From: Hypericum androsaemum
Lineage: Eukaryota; Streptophyta; Magnoliopsida; Malpighiales; Hypericaceae
NCBI GenBank assembly: GCA_963995505.1
Contig: OZ023184.1
Coordinates: 18,970,228 to 19,034,227, forward strand
DNA: 64,000 nucleotides
Direction: 5' to 3'
Shown: positions 21,718-33,651 of the stretch, piece after piece
Layout: each line of letters starts with the position of its first letter
Position numbering within the stretch: position 1 is the first letter of the stretch
Notes under the pieces: generated by a model
Told to the model about the DNA's origin: nothing
The model's database searches: none
Seen by the model: only the letters and a program-made list of their open reading frames with translations
Program-made: the position numbers and the translations under genes

Positions 21718-22539
21718 ATATGCCCTTTTCGTGTTTTCCTTTCTTCTTTGACTTTGTACATTCCAGATCCAGCAACATGCGAATAAATTAACCTCGAAAG
21801 TAACATACAAATGAACTATAAGTGCAAACGATAAGAAAATTTTACAAATAAAAGATACACATTTGAAAAATCCATTGCTAAATATAATTTAATAATTGTC
21901 GACTTTGCAAAAGAAAGGAATTTTTTGCATAGCAGATGAATGAATCAGGAATGTTGAATTAAACACTAGATGCACTTTTTTAAGGTCAACCCAATTAATC
22001 CAAATTCTTTATCATATCGACTAAAGTACGCAAGTGGTATTTTATTATCAAAAACAAAATTGGAAAAAACAAACACAGAGAAATAATCAAATCCCCATCT
22101 CCGTAAAATACCATAACACCCTTGAGTTGACACGTGCCATCTATCTATAACAAAAGGGTAATGTCGTCATTCAAGAAAATAGGAACAGAGAAAAAGCCCG
22201 CGAAGGTGACGAAATTGTACTCCTGAAGAAACCCAAAATAATACTTCTCAAAAAAAAAAAACCCAAAATAAAGGCAACTGCATTTAACAACCAACGAGTA
22301 ATTCTTTTCGAATTATGTTATTAATTTCGGATTGACAATTTTATCAACCATTTTTTTAAATTTATTAAATTTAAATTTAAAGTATCACAAATAAATTTGA
22401 GTCTTTTATTGAGAAAAAAAAAGAATATTTTATTATAGTGATAATACCCATCTAATCCCATTAACCAAAACTCTTAACAAATCACAAGAAACTAACAAAA
22501 AAAACTAAAACCCTCTTCTTCTTCTTCCCATCAAGATTC
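21718..22539 (+). other. Spacer and upstream region of the formin gene
   Basis: AT-rich, with no gene seen. The last 40 bases before the ATG hold a (CTT)n pyrimidine stretch (ctcttcttcttcttccc), typical of plant 5' UTRs. A TATA-like run tattttattatagtg lies at about 22425. Confidence 0.4.
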
Positions 22540-24988
22540 ATGCAAAGAAAGATGAACATGATCCTTCCACCACTCTTCTTCTTCTCCTCCTTGATGGGTT
22601 TTCTCCATTCCACTTGTGGCCAATCCTCTAACCCTCAGAACTTGGAAGCTTTCTACCCTTCTCCTTCTTCACTTCCACCTTCCCCTTCTCCTCCAAACGC
22701 CAGCTTCTTTGTTACTCCGCCCGGACATGGAGGCTCTTCGAGCAACACGAATGTAGCGAAGGCTGTGGGGATCACCGCGGCTGGCACGTTCGTGTTCGCG
22801 TCCCTGCTCTTCTTCTTGATCCAAAGGTACATCGTAAGGAGGAGGAGAATGCAGGTTGTTGCTGATGATCACACCTCGGCACCATCTGGTGGAATGGCCA
22901 ATGCGCGGTTTTCGCGGGTTGGGAGCAAGGTTAAAGGGATGATCGTGGATGAGAATGGACTTGATGTTATTTATTGGAGGAAGCTTGAGGAGGGGGGCAA
23001 TGGAGGCGGAGGGGCTAATGGTGCTAGTCCAAGAGAAAAGGAGGAGTCTTTGGAGGAGGAGGAGGAGGAAAGGGTCAAGAGGTGGAAGAAGGCCGAGCCT
23101 ATCCAGGAAGTGCCTCTCCTTAGAGGGAAGTCCTCTGGGTCCCACCTTAATGGTGGCCAAGAAAATCAAGAAGGAACCAACAACTTTAATGGTGGAGGAT
23201 TGTACCAAAGATCAAATCTTTCTCTGCCTCCACCTCCAGGGAAGCAACCTCCTCCTCCTCCTCCGCGGCCCGCGCCTCCGGTGATGGCGGTTCCTCCTCC
23301 AACACCAGCACCAGCACCAGCACCAACTCCTGCTCTTGCAGTGAAGAGAAGTCCGGGTCCCGGCCCGCCTCCTCCGCCACCTCCAATACCTTTAAAGAAC
23401 AGTGGTGCTGGCCCCCAGCCGCCTAAAGCTGTTGCAAAGGCAGCTTCTGACCATAAGGGGAAGAAGTTGGTTTCATCAGAAGAAGCAGGGGAGAGAGGAA
23501 GAGGGAGCAATGGTCAGGTCAAACTTAAGCCTTTGCATTGGGACAAAGTCAACAAGAACACTGATCATTCTATGGTCTGGGACAAGCTTGGTACTGGCTC
23601 CTTCAGGTATGTTGGTTTTGTTGTTAAAGTGGATATGTGCTTCTTTTTGGGTTATTGAATCCATTGTCATGTGTAAATGTCTCAGATTTGATGATAATCT
23701 TATGGAAGCCCTCTTCGGATACGTTGCGACGAACCGAAAGTCCCCGAGAAAAGACGGATCAAGCACGCCGAAGAGCAACAGTCCGCCTGCTCAGGTTGTG
23801 ATCCTCGAGCCCCGGAAATCGCAGAACACTGCCATTGTGATCAAGTCATTGTCCATCTCTCGAAAGGAGATCCTCGACGCGTTAACCGATGGATATGGTC
23901 TAGATGTGGACATTCTTGAGAAGCTAGTGAAAATTTCCCCCAGCAAAGAAGAGGAATTGCAGATATTGGAGTTCCAAGGCGATGCGAATAAGCTTGCGGA
24001 TGCTGAGTCCTTCCTGTACTGTCTCCTCAAGGCTGTTCCTTCTGCTTTTAGCAGGTTCAATGCTATGTACTTCCGGTCGAGTTATGATACCGATGTTAGG
24101 CAGTTCAAGGAGCATTTAGAGACCCTGGAATTGGGGTCCAAGGAGCTTAGAAACCGAGGGCTGTTTATGAAATTGTTGGAGGCAATCCTGAAGGCTGGAA
24201 ATAGGATGAATGCAGGAACTGCAAGAGGGAACGCGCAGGCGTTTAAGCTCAGTTCGCTCACGAAACTTTCGGATGTTAAGAGCACGGATGGGAAGACCAC
24301 TCTGCTCCATTTTGTAGTGGAAGAAGTGGTCCGATCAGAGGGGAAGAAGTTGGTTCTAAACAGGAGCCGTAGCTTTAGTAGGAGTAGCAGCTTGAATTCT
24401 GAGAGTTCAGTGCCCAAGGAGGAAAGAGATGGGGAATACAAAGTGCTGGGATTGCCAGTGGTAGGAGGGCTTAGTTCAGAATTCTCTAATGTGAAGAAAG
24501 CTGCACAGATAGACTACGAGACGTTTGCTGGTACTCTCTCGACCTTGTCGGCTCGTGTCAGAGAAATCAAGCTGATAGTGGCAAGAAGTGCTGCTTCTGG
24601 TGAGCAGGGAGGTGGCTTTGTGAAGGAAATGAAAGCGTTTTACGAGATGGCCGAGGGAGAGCTGAATGGATTGAAGCAAGATGAAAAGAGGGTGATGGAG
24701 TTAGTGAAGAGCACAACAGACTATTACCAAGCAGGAGCTGCAAATGATTCAGCAGCACATCAACTTCAGCTGTTTGTGATCATCAAGGACTTCCTTGGCA
24801 TGGTTGATCGGGTATGCATCGAGGTTGCTCGGAGTTTACAAAACAATAAGGCAAGACAATCGTCGGGTTCAGGATCAGGATCACCAGCTCCGAAAGCACC
24901 AAAGGCGCCGGTGAGGTTCCCGAACTTGCCTGCACATTTCCTTGGGGGAAGGTCTAGGAGCAGCTCTAGTGAATCAGACAGTGAGTGA
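22540..24988 (+). CDS. Class I formin-like protein (membrane-anchored, FH1-FH2)
   Basis: Nucleates and elongates actin filaments, anchored at the plasma membrane and cell wall interface. Two exons, 22540-23606 and 23686-24988, join across a 79-bp GT-AG intron (GSFR/FDDNLMEALFGYVA) into 789 aa. In order: signal peptide (residues 1-27, ending STCG), short proline/serine-rich extracellular segment (40-60), transmembrane helix (about 74-95) followed by a basic stop RRRRM, an acidic patch LEEEEEE, the FH1 polyproline region (228-295) and FH2 (about 325-740) with KPLHWDKV, LLKAVPSAFSRF and LLEAILKAGNRMNAGTARG. The C-terminus is serine-rich (SRSSSSESDSE). A second in-frame ATG at 22552 would also leave a signal peptide. 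Class I plant formins usually have more FH2 introns. The closest family member cannot be named from sequence alone. Confidence 0.93.
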
Positions 24989-25757
24989 GTCATGAGGGTT
25001 GATCATCTCTCTCTGTAATGGCATTGCCAAGATGTACATGATCTTGTATATGTAGGTCGTTGATTTTTTTCGGCAAATTCGGCTTACTAGTTTACGTAGC
25101 CGATCGAGGTTCGTTTTATTTCGATGATTAGACACAAGAGCTCTGTCCCGCAGAATTCTTACCAACCTGTTCCAGCTGGGGATTGCAGTTATACCTGAGA
25201 TTTTTTAGCTTGTAACCATCTATAATCGGAGCCATATACATATATATATTCTGTTCGCGAGATTTGAACTCGAAAGTTTTGTAGTTAATAAGGGCAGACT
25301 ACTTATTCAACATTACATGAGTCTGCACATAATTAAGCGCCCGGTCGTCTCAGACAAAGTAGACTCTATAACTAGCTTTTTATTACAACAGCTAATATAG
25401 CTATCTATCAGCTTCTGAGAACAGTAGAGGGTAAGAAGTAAATCCAGCAAGCATCATACATAAGCTTCCTCCTATATTTTCACAGTAACCTGATATAGAC
25501 CACGTGTGATTCGCTGTCGTCTCCACGATAGAAATTACGTGCAGGAATCCGGCCCATCAATGTCGACTTGCCTCTCCGCTGCAAGGTAATCTCCATGGCG
25601 TCGCACCTCGTTGCAATGTAATTCATCTACAACTCCCATTAGCACCATCCTTTTTTAAGCTAAACATGCAGCAGTTCTCTCACCAACCATGCTTCTGCAG
25701 AAACGGTATTCCGTGATTTATTTCATCCTATTCTTTCATTCCATCGGGTGTGCCACT
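24989..25757. other. 3' intergenic region between convergent formin and WVD2-like genes
   Basis: 769 bp between the two stop codons, which face each other. The first 80 bases after the formin stop contain tgtaatgg and ttgtatatgta words suited to plant 3' ends. No other gene was seen. Confidence 0.6.
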
Positions 25758-28444
25758 CTACAACCCAAATGTTTTCGAACCCTCCTGCAAGCAATGACCG
25801 AATGTATTGAATGATCGAAAATTTCTATGCTCATTCTTGTCACTCACTATGTTTTAAAGTCCAATATTTTGGATGATAATTCATCATGTTTGCAATTCAT
25901 GGTTGAGAGAGATGTGGCATACCTTGTGCAAAGGGTTTTTGGTTACTTTGCTTGATCGATAAAATGCCGGCATCGGAGTGGCTTTAAAGTTAAGGCTTTG
26001 TCTTGGCTTCTTAAACTCTGTTGCTTGTCTCTCCTGCAGCAAGCAAGCAACAAGAAGTTAAACAAAACAATGTCAGATCTTGCCGCTCTCTCCATATGAC
26101 AAAGCCGGTAAATGAAGATGTACCTTCGTTTTCGCTTGAGGCCTTGCACTCTCTGCCTTTCTGGATATGGACTTCTCTTCCAGCTTCTTCGGTGTTCCAA
26201 AATATAGAGGCTGGTAAAAGCCGAAGCGAATGTTTAGGATTCCAAAAGCATCACCACTTCAAAGGAATACAAGCTCATCGAGAAGGTTGGCGTCCAGCAT
26301 TTTACCTCTTTCTTTCTCTCCGGCCTGTCGTCCCTTTCTGTGCCTGAAGATGATGGCGCTGCTTTGGCAGTCCTTTTCTCCATGCTCGCTAACGTTCGCG
26401 ACCTACCATTAACAGTCAACGAAATTTCCAACAGGAAAAAAATTAGAAATGTGGGAATCAAAGAAACTGTCAAAACCTTGTCAACAGCTAAGATGTTGGA
26501 GGCAACAATGCAGATCAAAGATACAAGTGATGTTTCAATTCCAATCTTAGCTTAGAATCCATTTAAGAGGATCATCCCGGGAATAGACACATACAAAAAC
26601 TGAAAAGAACGAGATACAATCATCGAAGAGAATATCTGTTTCTGTTCCTAAGTTGCTTATTGAATAATATCTGGAAAGAAAGTTACTCTGCATTTACCTA
26701 TTTGAGATTGATGGTTTCTTGGATTTCTAAGTAGATCAGATTCTTAAAAAGAACGAACTGAAGACAAAATCCGATATATATTGGAGAAGATCCAAGTTTC
26801 AATTGTTCAGCATGAGTGCATATACAGAAATATGTTGAACAAAAAGAGAGAGAGCAACAAATAATACCCTCCGTTCTCTTTCCGAGGAGCTCCAGTAGTC
26901 GAAGCCATCGCTTCTACCCCTTTAGCAGGTGTCTGTCCAAACAATGTGAAAGATGGTCAATCATCAAGATAACGGAGAGAAAAGAGGTAATAGTTCGAGG
27001 GGTGGTGACAGGATTTAAACCTGCTTCACAGCTGAAGTTCTCGAATCAATGGATTGGCTCAAATTCAATTGAAATGTCTTGAATGCTCGTTTAATGATGT
27101 CCTTATCTTTCATTTTCTCCATGATCAACGAATTTCTAGTTGTTGTAGGAGGAGTTGAAGCAGATGACGGCGTGTCAAGACTAATAGACATGTGCAAGGA
27201 TTTGACCGCTGCTTGTTTGCTCGCGCTGGCAGACGGAGTTTTGTTCCTTGGTAATGAAGAACTAGCTATCTTCTTTGTTGAGGACTGAGAAGCAGACCAA
27301 GCAGCGGAAGCTGGCACCGGCTTTGAAACTTTTGGTGTGGAAATTTGAGGCACCTTAGTGGCTGGTGATGATGGTTTCATCTTTGACCTCGCAACCTCTC
27401 GAACCTTACTCATCGGAACAGTCTGATTGCATACGCAGAATCAGTTGAAACACATCATCAGAAAGAATCCAAGAGACATGAGGTACAGAGGATGGTCACA
27501 TGAAAAAGTGCGACCATGGAAATCAACAAGTTCAACTACAATAAATTACCTTTTGCGTATCCTTCTTCAAACGCGGTATCTTTTGAACCTCTCTGACCAG
27601 CTTCTTAGGCAATTCCTTTGCATCTTGATGTCCCGAGGACAGAGCTTCCACCTTTTCAACTGGAACAGAATCTTCTGGCTTGTTATCTTCTTTAAAATCC
27701 TCCAGCAACCCCTTCGTGTCTTCGGACCCCAGGGACGGAGTTAACTCTAGATTCAGTGGTGCAACTTCTTCTACATCGGACAACACAGCTTTATCCAATG
27801 TGCCATCATACTCAGATTTCACCTCTCCAGCTGTTGAGTCTTGACCATAATCTTCGGTTGCTGCGTAGTAATGATGGTTAAGGTTAACAGGTGGGCCTTC
27901 TCTATCCTCATCTTCCCTCTTGGGGGTATGGTTAACCGCTTCAGCAGACGTTCGGCTAATGGATTCATCGGATTCCGTATCAGTTCTGCTACTCTTGCTC
28001 ATCAATTCTCCACCACTTCGTACAACAGATCTTGCATAATCCTCTCCCATTTGCTGTGCCTGATCCTGCAACTCAGCCTTCCGCGCGGCTATCTTCTTGT
28101 AATGTGCTTCAAAGTAAGCCTTCTTCATAGCCACAGATCCAGGAGTGGCAAACTTCTCAACTTCCTCCAAGTACTTGTTCGGCGAGAATGATGACCATTT
28201 CTCCCAGGACAAGGAATCATTCTCGAATCGACCAAACGATACAGACACTTCAAGAGTAGGATTTGCAGCAGCTCCTGTCTTCCCCATCTATTCATTTACC
28301 ACATCAAAAGCATCAAAGTCGAAGTCAAACCGCAAGATTCATACATACATCGCGAAACAAAATCCGAGGAGCAAGACACAAACAAAGACTGTGTGCGTGT
28401 ACCTTAGCTTCTTCACTTGAGCCAGCCACAATTGTTTCCCCCAT
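25758..28444 (-). CDS. WVD2-like protein (TPX2 C-terminal family, microtubule-associated)
   Basis: Bundles or stabilises cortical microtubules in related plant proteins. Eight exons on the minus strand (28444-28403, 28287-27550, 27422-27021, 26932-26868, 26402-26306, 26210-26124, 26033-25923, 25784-25758) join with consistent phases into 522 aa. The N-terminal block SVSFGRFENDSLSWEKWSSF followed by NKYLEEVEKFATPGSVAMKK is the hallmark of WVD2-like 7-type proteins. A long acidic middle and a Ser/Pro/Lys-rich segment (27422-27021) follow. The TPX2 domain is spread over the last exons: KKLEEKS, then KKPRQSLNFKATPMPAFY. Its usual first aromatic-basic box is poorly conserved, so the 26306/26210 junction is the least certain. 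The last exon is 27 nt (EGSKTFGL and stop). Exon 1 codes MGETIVAGSSEEAK; an internal ATG opens exon 2. Confidence 0.88.
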
Positions 28445-29465
28445 GGATGCCAAAACACCAAGAGATGAATCTACCCTACCACTAAGCCACTATTACTAAC
28501 CTGAAGCAAGTGACAGGTATACCACAGAGTTCAATGGATCCAATAAAAAGACCAGGAGGAAGGAAATAGAATAAGACTTCTCCTCAAATGAAGACAAAAG
28601 GGAAAGGCTTTAAACAAGTGCAACCAATGTGATAGTGTTCCAAAGGCAATGAGACCAATCCAACCCCCACACACTTCAGCCTTTTTCTTGTCTGTTTATG
28701 GGGTACTTCTGGAAACAACCAAATGATAAACCCAATCATAAAACCAAAAAACACACCCACCCACAGAGAGAGAGGGAGAGAGAGGGAGAGAGACTTCAAA
28801 AAGGTTGCAAGTAATAATAATAATATTAATAACCCATCTGAGATCTCCTCAGATTTGCTTTACCTTTTAGCACCAAAGATTGATTATGGTTCAAGAAAAA
28901 GTTGCTCCATGTCGATAAAGATTGCAACTTTCTGGTCCATAATTGGTAAAATCATCAAAGAAGTGATCTTTTTTTAAAACTATTTCAGGACTTCGTGTTT
29001 ACTTGGGCCTCAATTATTAGAGACCCTCATCACAAAAACAAAAAGATAAAAGAAGGGTAAAAGCTACACACAAAATTACAAAAGTGGGTAGTACTTGAAC
29101 ATTGATTGAAACAGAAACAGAGTGGAATTAATTTCTGCTTCCCCCATACCTAAATATGGTTCAGAAATTTACCCTCTCCTTCCTTGTAAAGGGAGCAGAG
29201 CACAGATCAACCATGAAATGAAGATGGGAAGCTGAGGCCCACAGTGGGGGAAAAGGGTTAGAAGCGGTAGCTGCTGCCTGCCAGCTGTTACTTACTAACA
29301 AATAAGTGTTCGGATACACGATTCGAACTTAGATTAATCGGATCTATTTACCGCGTGATATAAACCAGAAATAACTTACCACTGACTCTACTGTGGCTAG
29401 AGAGAGAGAGAGGTTGAAGTTGGGGGGTCAAGTCAATGACAAGTCCTCTCGTTCTCAATTTAATA
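28445..29465. other. Upstream region of the WVD2-like gene
   Basis: No gene was seen. A (GAGAGG)n purine patch lies at 28765-28795 and pyrimidine-rich words are on the other strand; this is likely 5' UTR or promoter of the WVD2-like gene. A short tail near 29305-29390 with a gattcgaac word may be a decayed SINE. Confidence 0.4.
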
Positions 29466-29674
29466 TTCCGAAAAATATCGTAGCCATGGATTGGTTGTAC
29501 TCGTGGACCCCACTTTTTGGAAGAGTATTCAATAATTTACTTAAGTTTTTACATATTGATTGTATTCCGAAAATTATCGTAGCCAGGGATTGGTTGTACT
29601 CGTGGACTCCACTTTTTGGAAGAGTATTCAATAATTTATTTAAGTTTTTACATATTGATTGTATTTTTAATGTA
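29466..29674. repeat. 109-bp direct tandem duplication
   Basis: The block beginning ttccgaaaaatatcgtagcc at 29466 repeats from 29575, with few substitutions (aaaatatc to aaattatc, ccatgg to ccaggg, accc to actc, tacttaag to tatttaag). A 104-codon open frame crosses both copies only because the period leaves a readable frame; it shows no coding character. Confidence 0.85.
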
Positions 29675-32600
29675 ACGGATCCAATAATATGTGCTCTTAT
29701 GGGTTAATTTTTCGAATGATAAATATTTTATTAGAAAATAATGCTTCAATTACACAATTCAACCTTTTAATTTTTCAATTGAATTCAGTACAATGTTAAA
29801 AAATTATTCTTTTATACGAGATCACCTTGTATATATCCATAATTAGCATTAATATTGTTCTATCAGATTTTTAATAGAATCTTAAAAAATTATATTTGAA
29901 AACTCTTGAACAATCGGTAAATTTTTTATAACTTCAGGTATTCGAAGTTGCATGATACAATCTTAGTTTAGGATGTGATTCTTTTAATAACGTGGAATCC
30001 AATTTTTTTTTAAGTATGTCTATATGTGCTATTGGTCAAGCGGTCAAAGTTTGATCTTACTTGAGTTGCGGTGAAAATTGATCTCCGAAACCAACGTTAT
30101 GGTCAATGGAAATTTAGGAGAAGAAAACGACCATGTCGTTTTGGGCGTGATTTGTGATGTCGTTTTCCGACAGCAATCTAGATGCCAATCTATCGCTCGT
30201 TTGAATAGAAATGGAATGGCACACGTTCGTGCGTAGTTTTGTTTACTTGTTCTTGCCTCTTATTTGCCCCCAAGGAATCAACAAAATGAAAAACGTATGA
30301 TCACGTAGAGCTATTAATTGTTATAAATTAATCAGTTTGCAAGTTTGAATTTTAGTGTATGTCTCATTATTAAATACTTGTTGGAAGAAATTTCTGCATT
30401 TTAAAGATCTTACACGGCTCAAATTTGAAATAGTCAGTACAGAAAGACCGGATATCAATTGATATAAACAAAAAAAGTCAGCGAGTGAGATGCTGATATT
30501 CTGGTTGAGAATGGTGTTAAAATAGTGGTGAATCCATATAGTTGTAGATGATTTAATCAGAATTTACAGAGTTTCATATTTATACATGTTGGCGAAAACA
30601 CATATGGATTCATACATGCATTAACCTCACTAAAATTTGCAAGGTGCCAAATTTGAAATTCGCACTATAGAAAGAACTACCTTCATACTTTGCTTGATTA
30701 TAAATCAATCAAACACCATATTATTATGATCTTTTTTTATTGAAATTTACTATAATATGATCTAAAGTCTACTGTAAATTTTTTTTAACCATCTAGTATC
30801 CGACACACCGGGCCGACTAATTTAACTTTGAGTCTGGTAAGACCGGTGGCAACACTCTCATAACAAGTATTTAACAATGCTGCACTTCCAATGACTTTTA
30901 ATATCTTGTTAAACTAGAATAATGTCATTGCTAGTTGATGTAAGTACTTACTAGATAACTCCACTTTTAAGTTGCCTTGACACTTTCTATGCTCCTAAGC
31001 TACTCAATCCTTGCCCCAGATAATTGTCAAGCATCACTTTCCTCCATATTCTCTATATAAGCTCCCTTGTTCACTCCACAACTTCCCATAAAAGCTCCTA
31101 CATGAAAACCACTCCACACCTCTCTTTCTCCACTTATTCCTAGTCGGCCCCAGGTCTCTTATTGGGCCTGACCAATCCAGACCCAGCCACACTTCAAGAC
31201 TGTTGCATAGGAGACACCAAGCCTCTAATCGGCCTAGTTCTCCGTAGGAAATTTAGATTCTCGTAAAATGTGTTGAGTACTTCAAACTTTTAACGATACA
31301 TTCATAAATAGAACTCAACAGTTCTCGAATCGAAATCACTCGCTAAAATTGACAATTTGACTGGGCCGGATCGACTTACCGGCCGATGGGCACCCAGAAG
31401 ATGCATTCGTTTTCCCGACATTTACAAGACGGGCTTTAGCTGTTTATGGGCCTAGCATCCAGAACCTAGGAGCCCAATAGTTTCTCTAGCCATTTCACTT
31501 CCATAATTTGAATATTCAATGTTTTATTTATATTGACTAAAAAAATGGCAATTTGGTCTAGATCGATAACATCCGAGTAATTTTAGGATGATCTCTTCGT
31601 ACTAAGTGACAGTGTTATCTCAGATTACATCCGGGTTCCTCCCTTTTGCCGTTGCGTTTTTTTTATTTCGTATGAAAGAGTCGTTGCTGACTAATTCCAC
31701 TGATTAAGTTATTCAAACTCAGATTATGTGGTCACCAACAACGTGTTTAGTTCCAAAAACTCTTCTCACTTCCATTAACATCCCCTAGTTTGACCTTCTT
31801 TTCCCCGTGAAAGTAGTTGGTATCGCCTCGTAACTTCAAATTTCAAACAAAGCAATCACCCTTTTTTTTGTATTCCGGTAGACCCAATCATCACCACTTC
31901 CAAACCCATTTAGCAAATTCCAAGAGAGAGACTGCAATTTCCCATTTCTATAATAGTTGTTAGTTGTTACTACCTTTTCCTTTTCCGTAGAAAAGACGGC
32001 TTAGTTCTGGTTGCATTTCTCGAAAAAAATTCAATGGTTTCTCCATAATTAAAATGTTACCAAATGATAATTTATGATGAATCATATATAGTCACTTTTT
32101 CTCATAATTTTTATTAACAATCAATAATATTTTTATTCTTTTCCCGTGGGCCATGCAACTTCGGAGCTCTCATAATGCAACAAATAACGCATGACCGATT
32201 ATGGATCCCTTATTTTGGAATTTCGAGTCAACTACTTGAAGGGTAAACAAACATTTAGTTGTCTTTCTCAAAAAGTGTAACAGCAAAACACGTATTTGAG
32301 ACGGTCTTATTAATTGAGAGCCCAAATTCAAAATCGACACTTGATCCTATAATCTTATGACCCAAAATCGCATAATATTATGATGATTACTACGGTACAG
32401 CAACAGCAAATAGCAATTGCAGATGCTAGAACTTTGATGTGGGAAATGATATAAATTGTTGTAAATGGTAAGATAATTAAATTTTATAAGAATATATTAT
32501 TTTTAATTTAAAAAAATCAAAATGATATAATTGAGAGGCTCAATTTCTTAATATGACGACAATATTCGACTCTTAAAAATAAGGAATATGACTGATAATG

Positions 32601-33651
32601 CTCGATTTTGAATGTATCATATTGTTGTATAATTCACATTGTATATAACTAAAAAAACTAAATGCGTTATAATCCTAAGAATTTAAAAAAGCTTTGGACC
32701 CATTAATCATCATCCACTTGGGAAACACTATTTGATGCGCCTCCATCTATCTAAGAGTTGGCAATTTCAGCCTCTCGGGGAACAACATGGCAAGCCCATG
32801 TGTGTGGAGTTGTCAAAATTGTGAACTCTTTATTTTTATTTATAATTTAGTCAAAGGACACTATTTGGAGCTGAATTGTTCATATAAGCAAAGAATACTT
32901 CCTCCATCTTCCATTTGAAAAGCTCCTCTCCAACGTATCGAAAATTCAACTATCGTACTCCTTGCTATCTAATACGCTGATAAACTAGATTCGCTCGAAT
33001 ATAAATTAGTCATAACTCAGAACAATAACATATTTTCAACCAAATTTCTATTGGTTGGAATAAACGAATATGCTCTCAGAAAGAAGCTCTGTTGTGGGGT
33101 CCTAAATTTGTTGAAGAAATACAAATACAAGGAAAGACAAATGATGTGCTTTATTTGAATTGAGGCCAACCAGGCTAAAACAAAGCCCGTGATGCACCAC
33201 ACAAACAAAATCCATTAGCTTCTGGATGCTTCCCGGCCAACATCTTTCCCACCACTCAAAGAAAATACCCGGATTAAATTAGTCGATAAATAAATTTGAA
33301 AGAAAATAAATGCAGAATCCATTAAAGAACATCAAGAAGTAGTAAATCACTTCATTTTAATCCTTTGTACCTTTGAAATTTCCTCTAAAACGAATTACAA
33401 ATCTCAAAATTCACCAAAATTGTTGCAAAACTTCAAAGAGAAGATCATCCTCATCAGCATCACTCCCCAAGAGAGTTGGGGCAACAAAAATTTTTTTTCC
33501 AATGAATAAATCGCTAAAATCTGTACACAAAAGCCTAATTCCTCGAATCAAAGAATTATCCTTCTCCCACCCAACCAATGCATCCCCTGTAACCCTAATC
33601 CCCCAAAAAGAAAGAACAACGAACACAAAGAATATTAAAGAAACTCCGATC
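29675..33651. other. Long AT-rich intergenic region and GATL 3' flank
   Basis: About 4 kb without a supportable gene. It holds short AT-rich stretches, a moderately GC patch with pyrimidine-rich text at 31080-31460 that could be old transposon sequence, and no clear terminal repeats. The last 300 bp are probably the 3' UTR of the minus-strand GATL gene. Confidence 0.5.

Noticed and set aside
30030..30110. tRNA-like words (ctattggtcaagcgg)
   Set aside because: No matching box B at tRNA distance and no cloverleaf; not called as tRNA.
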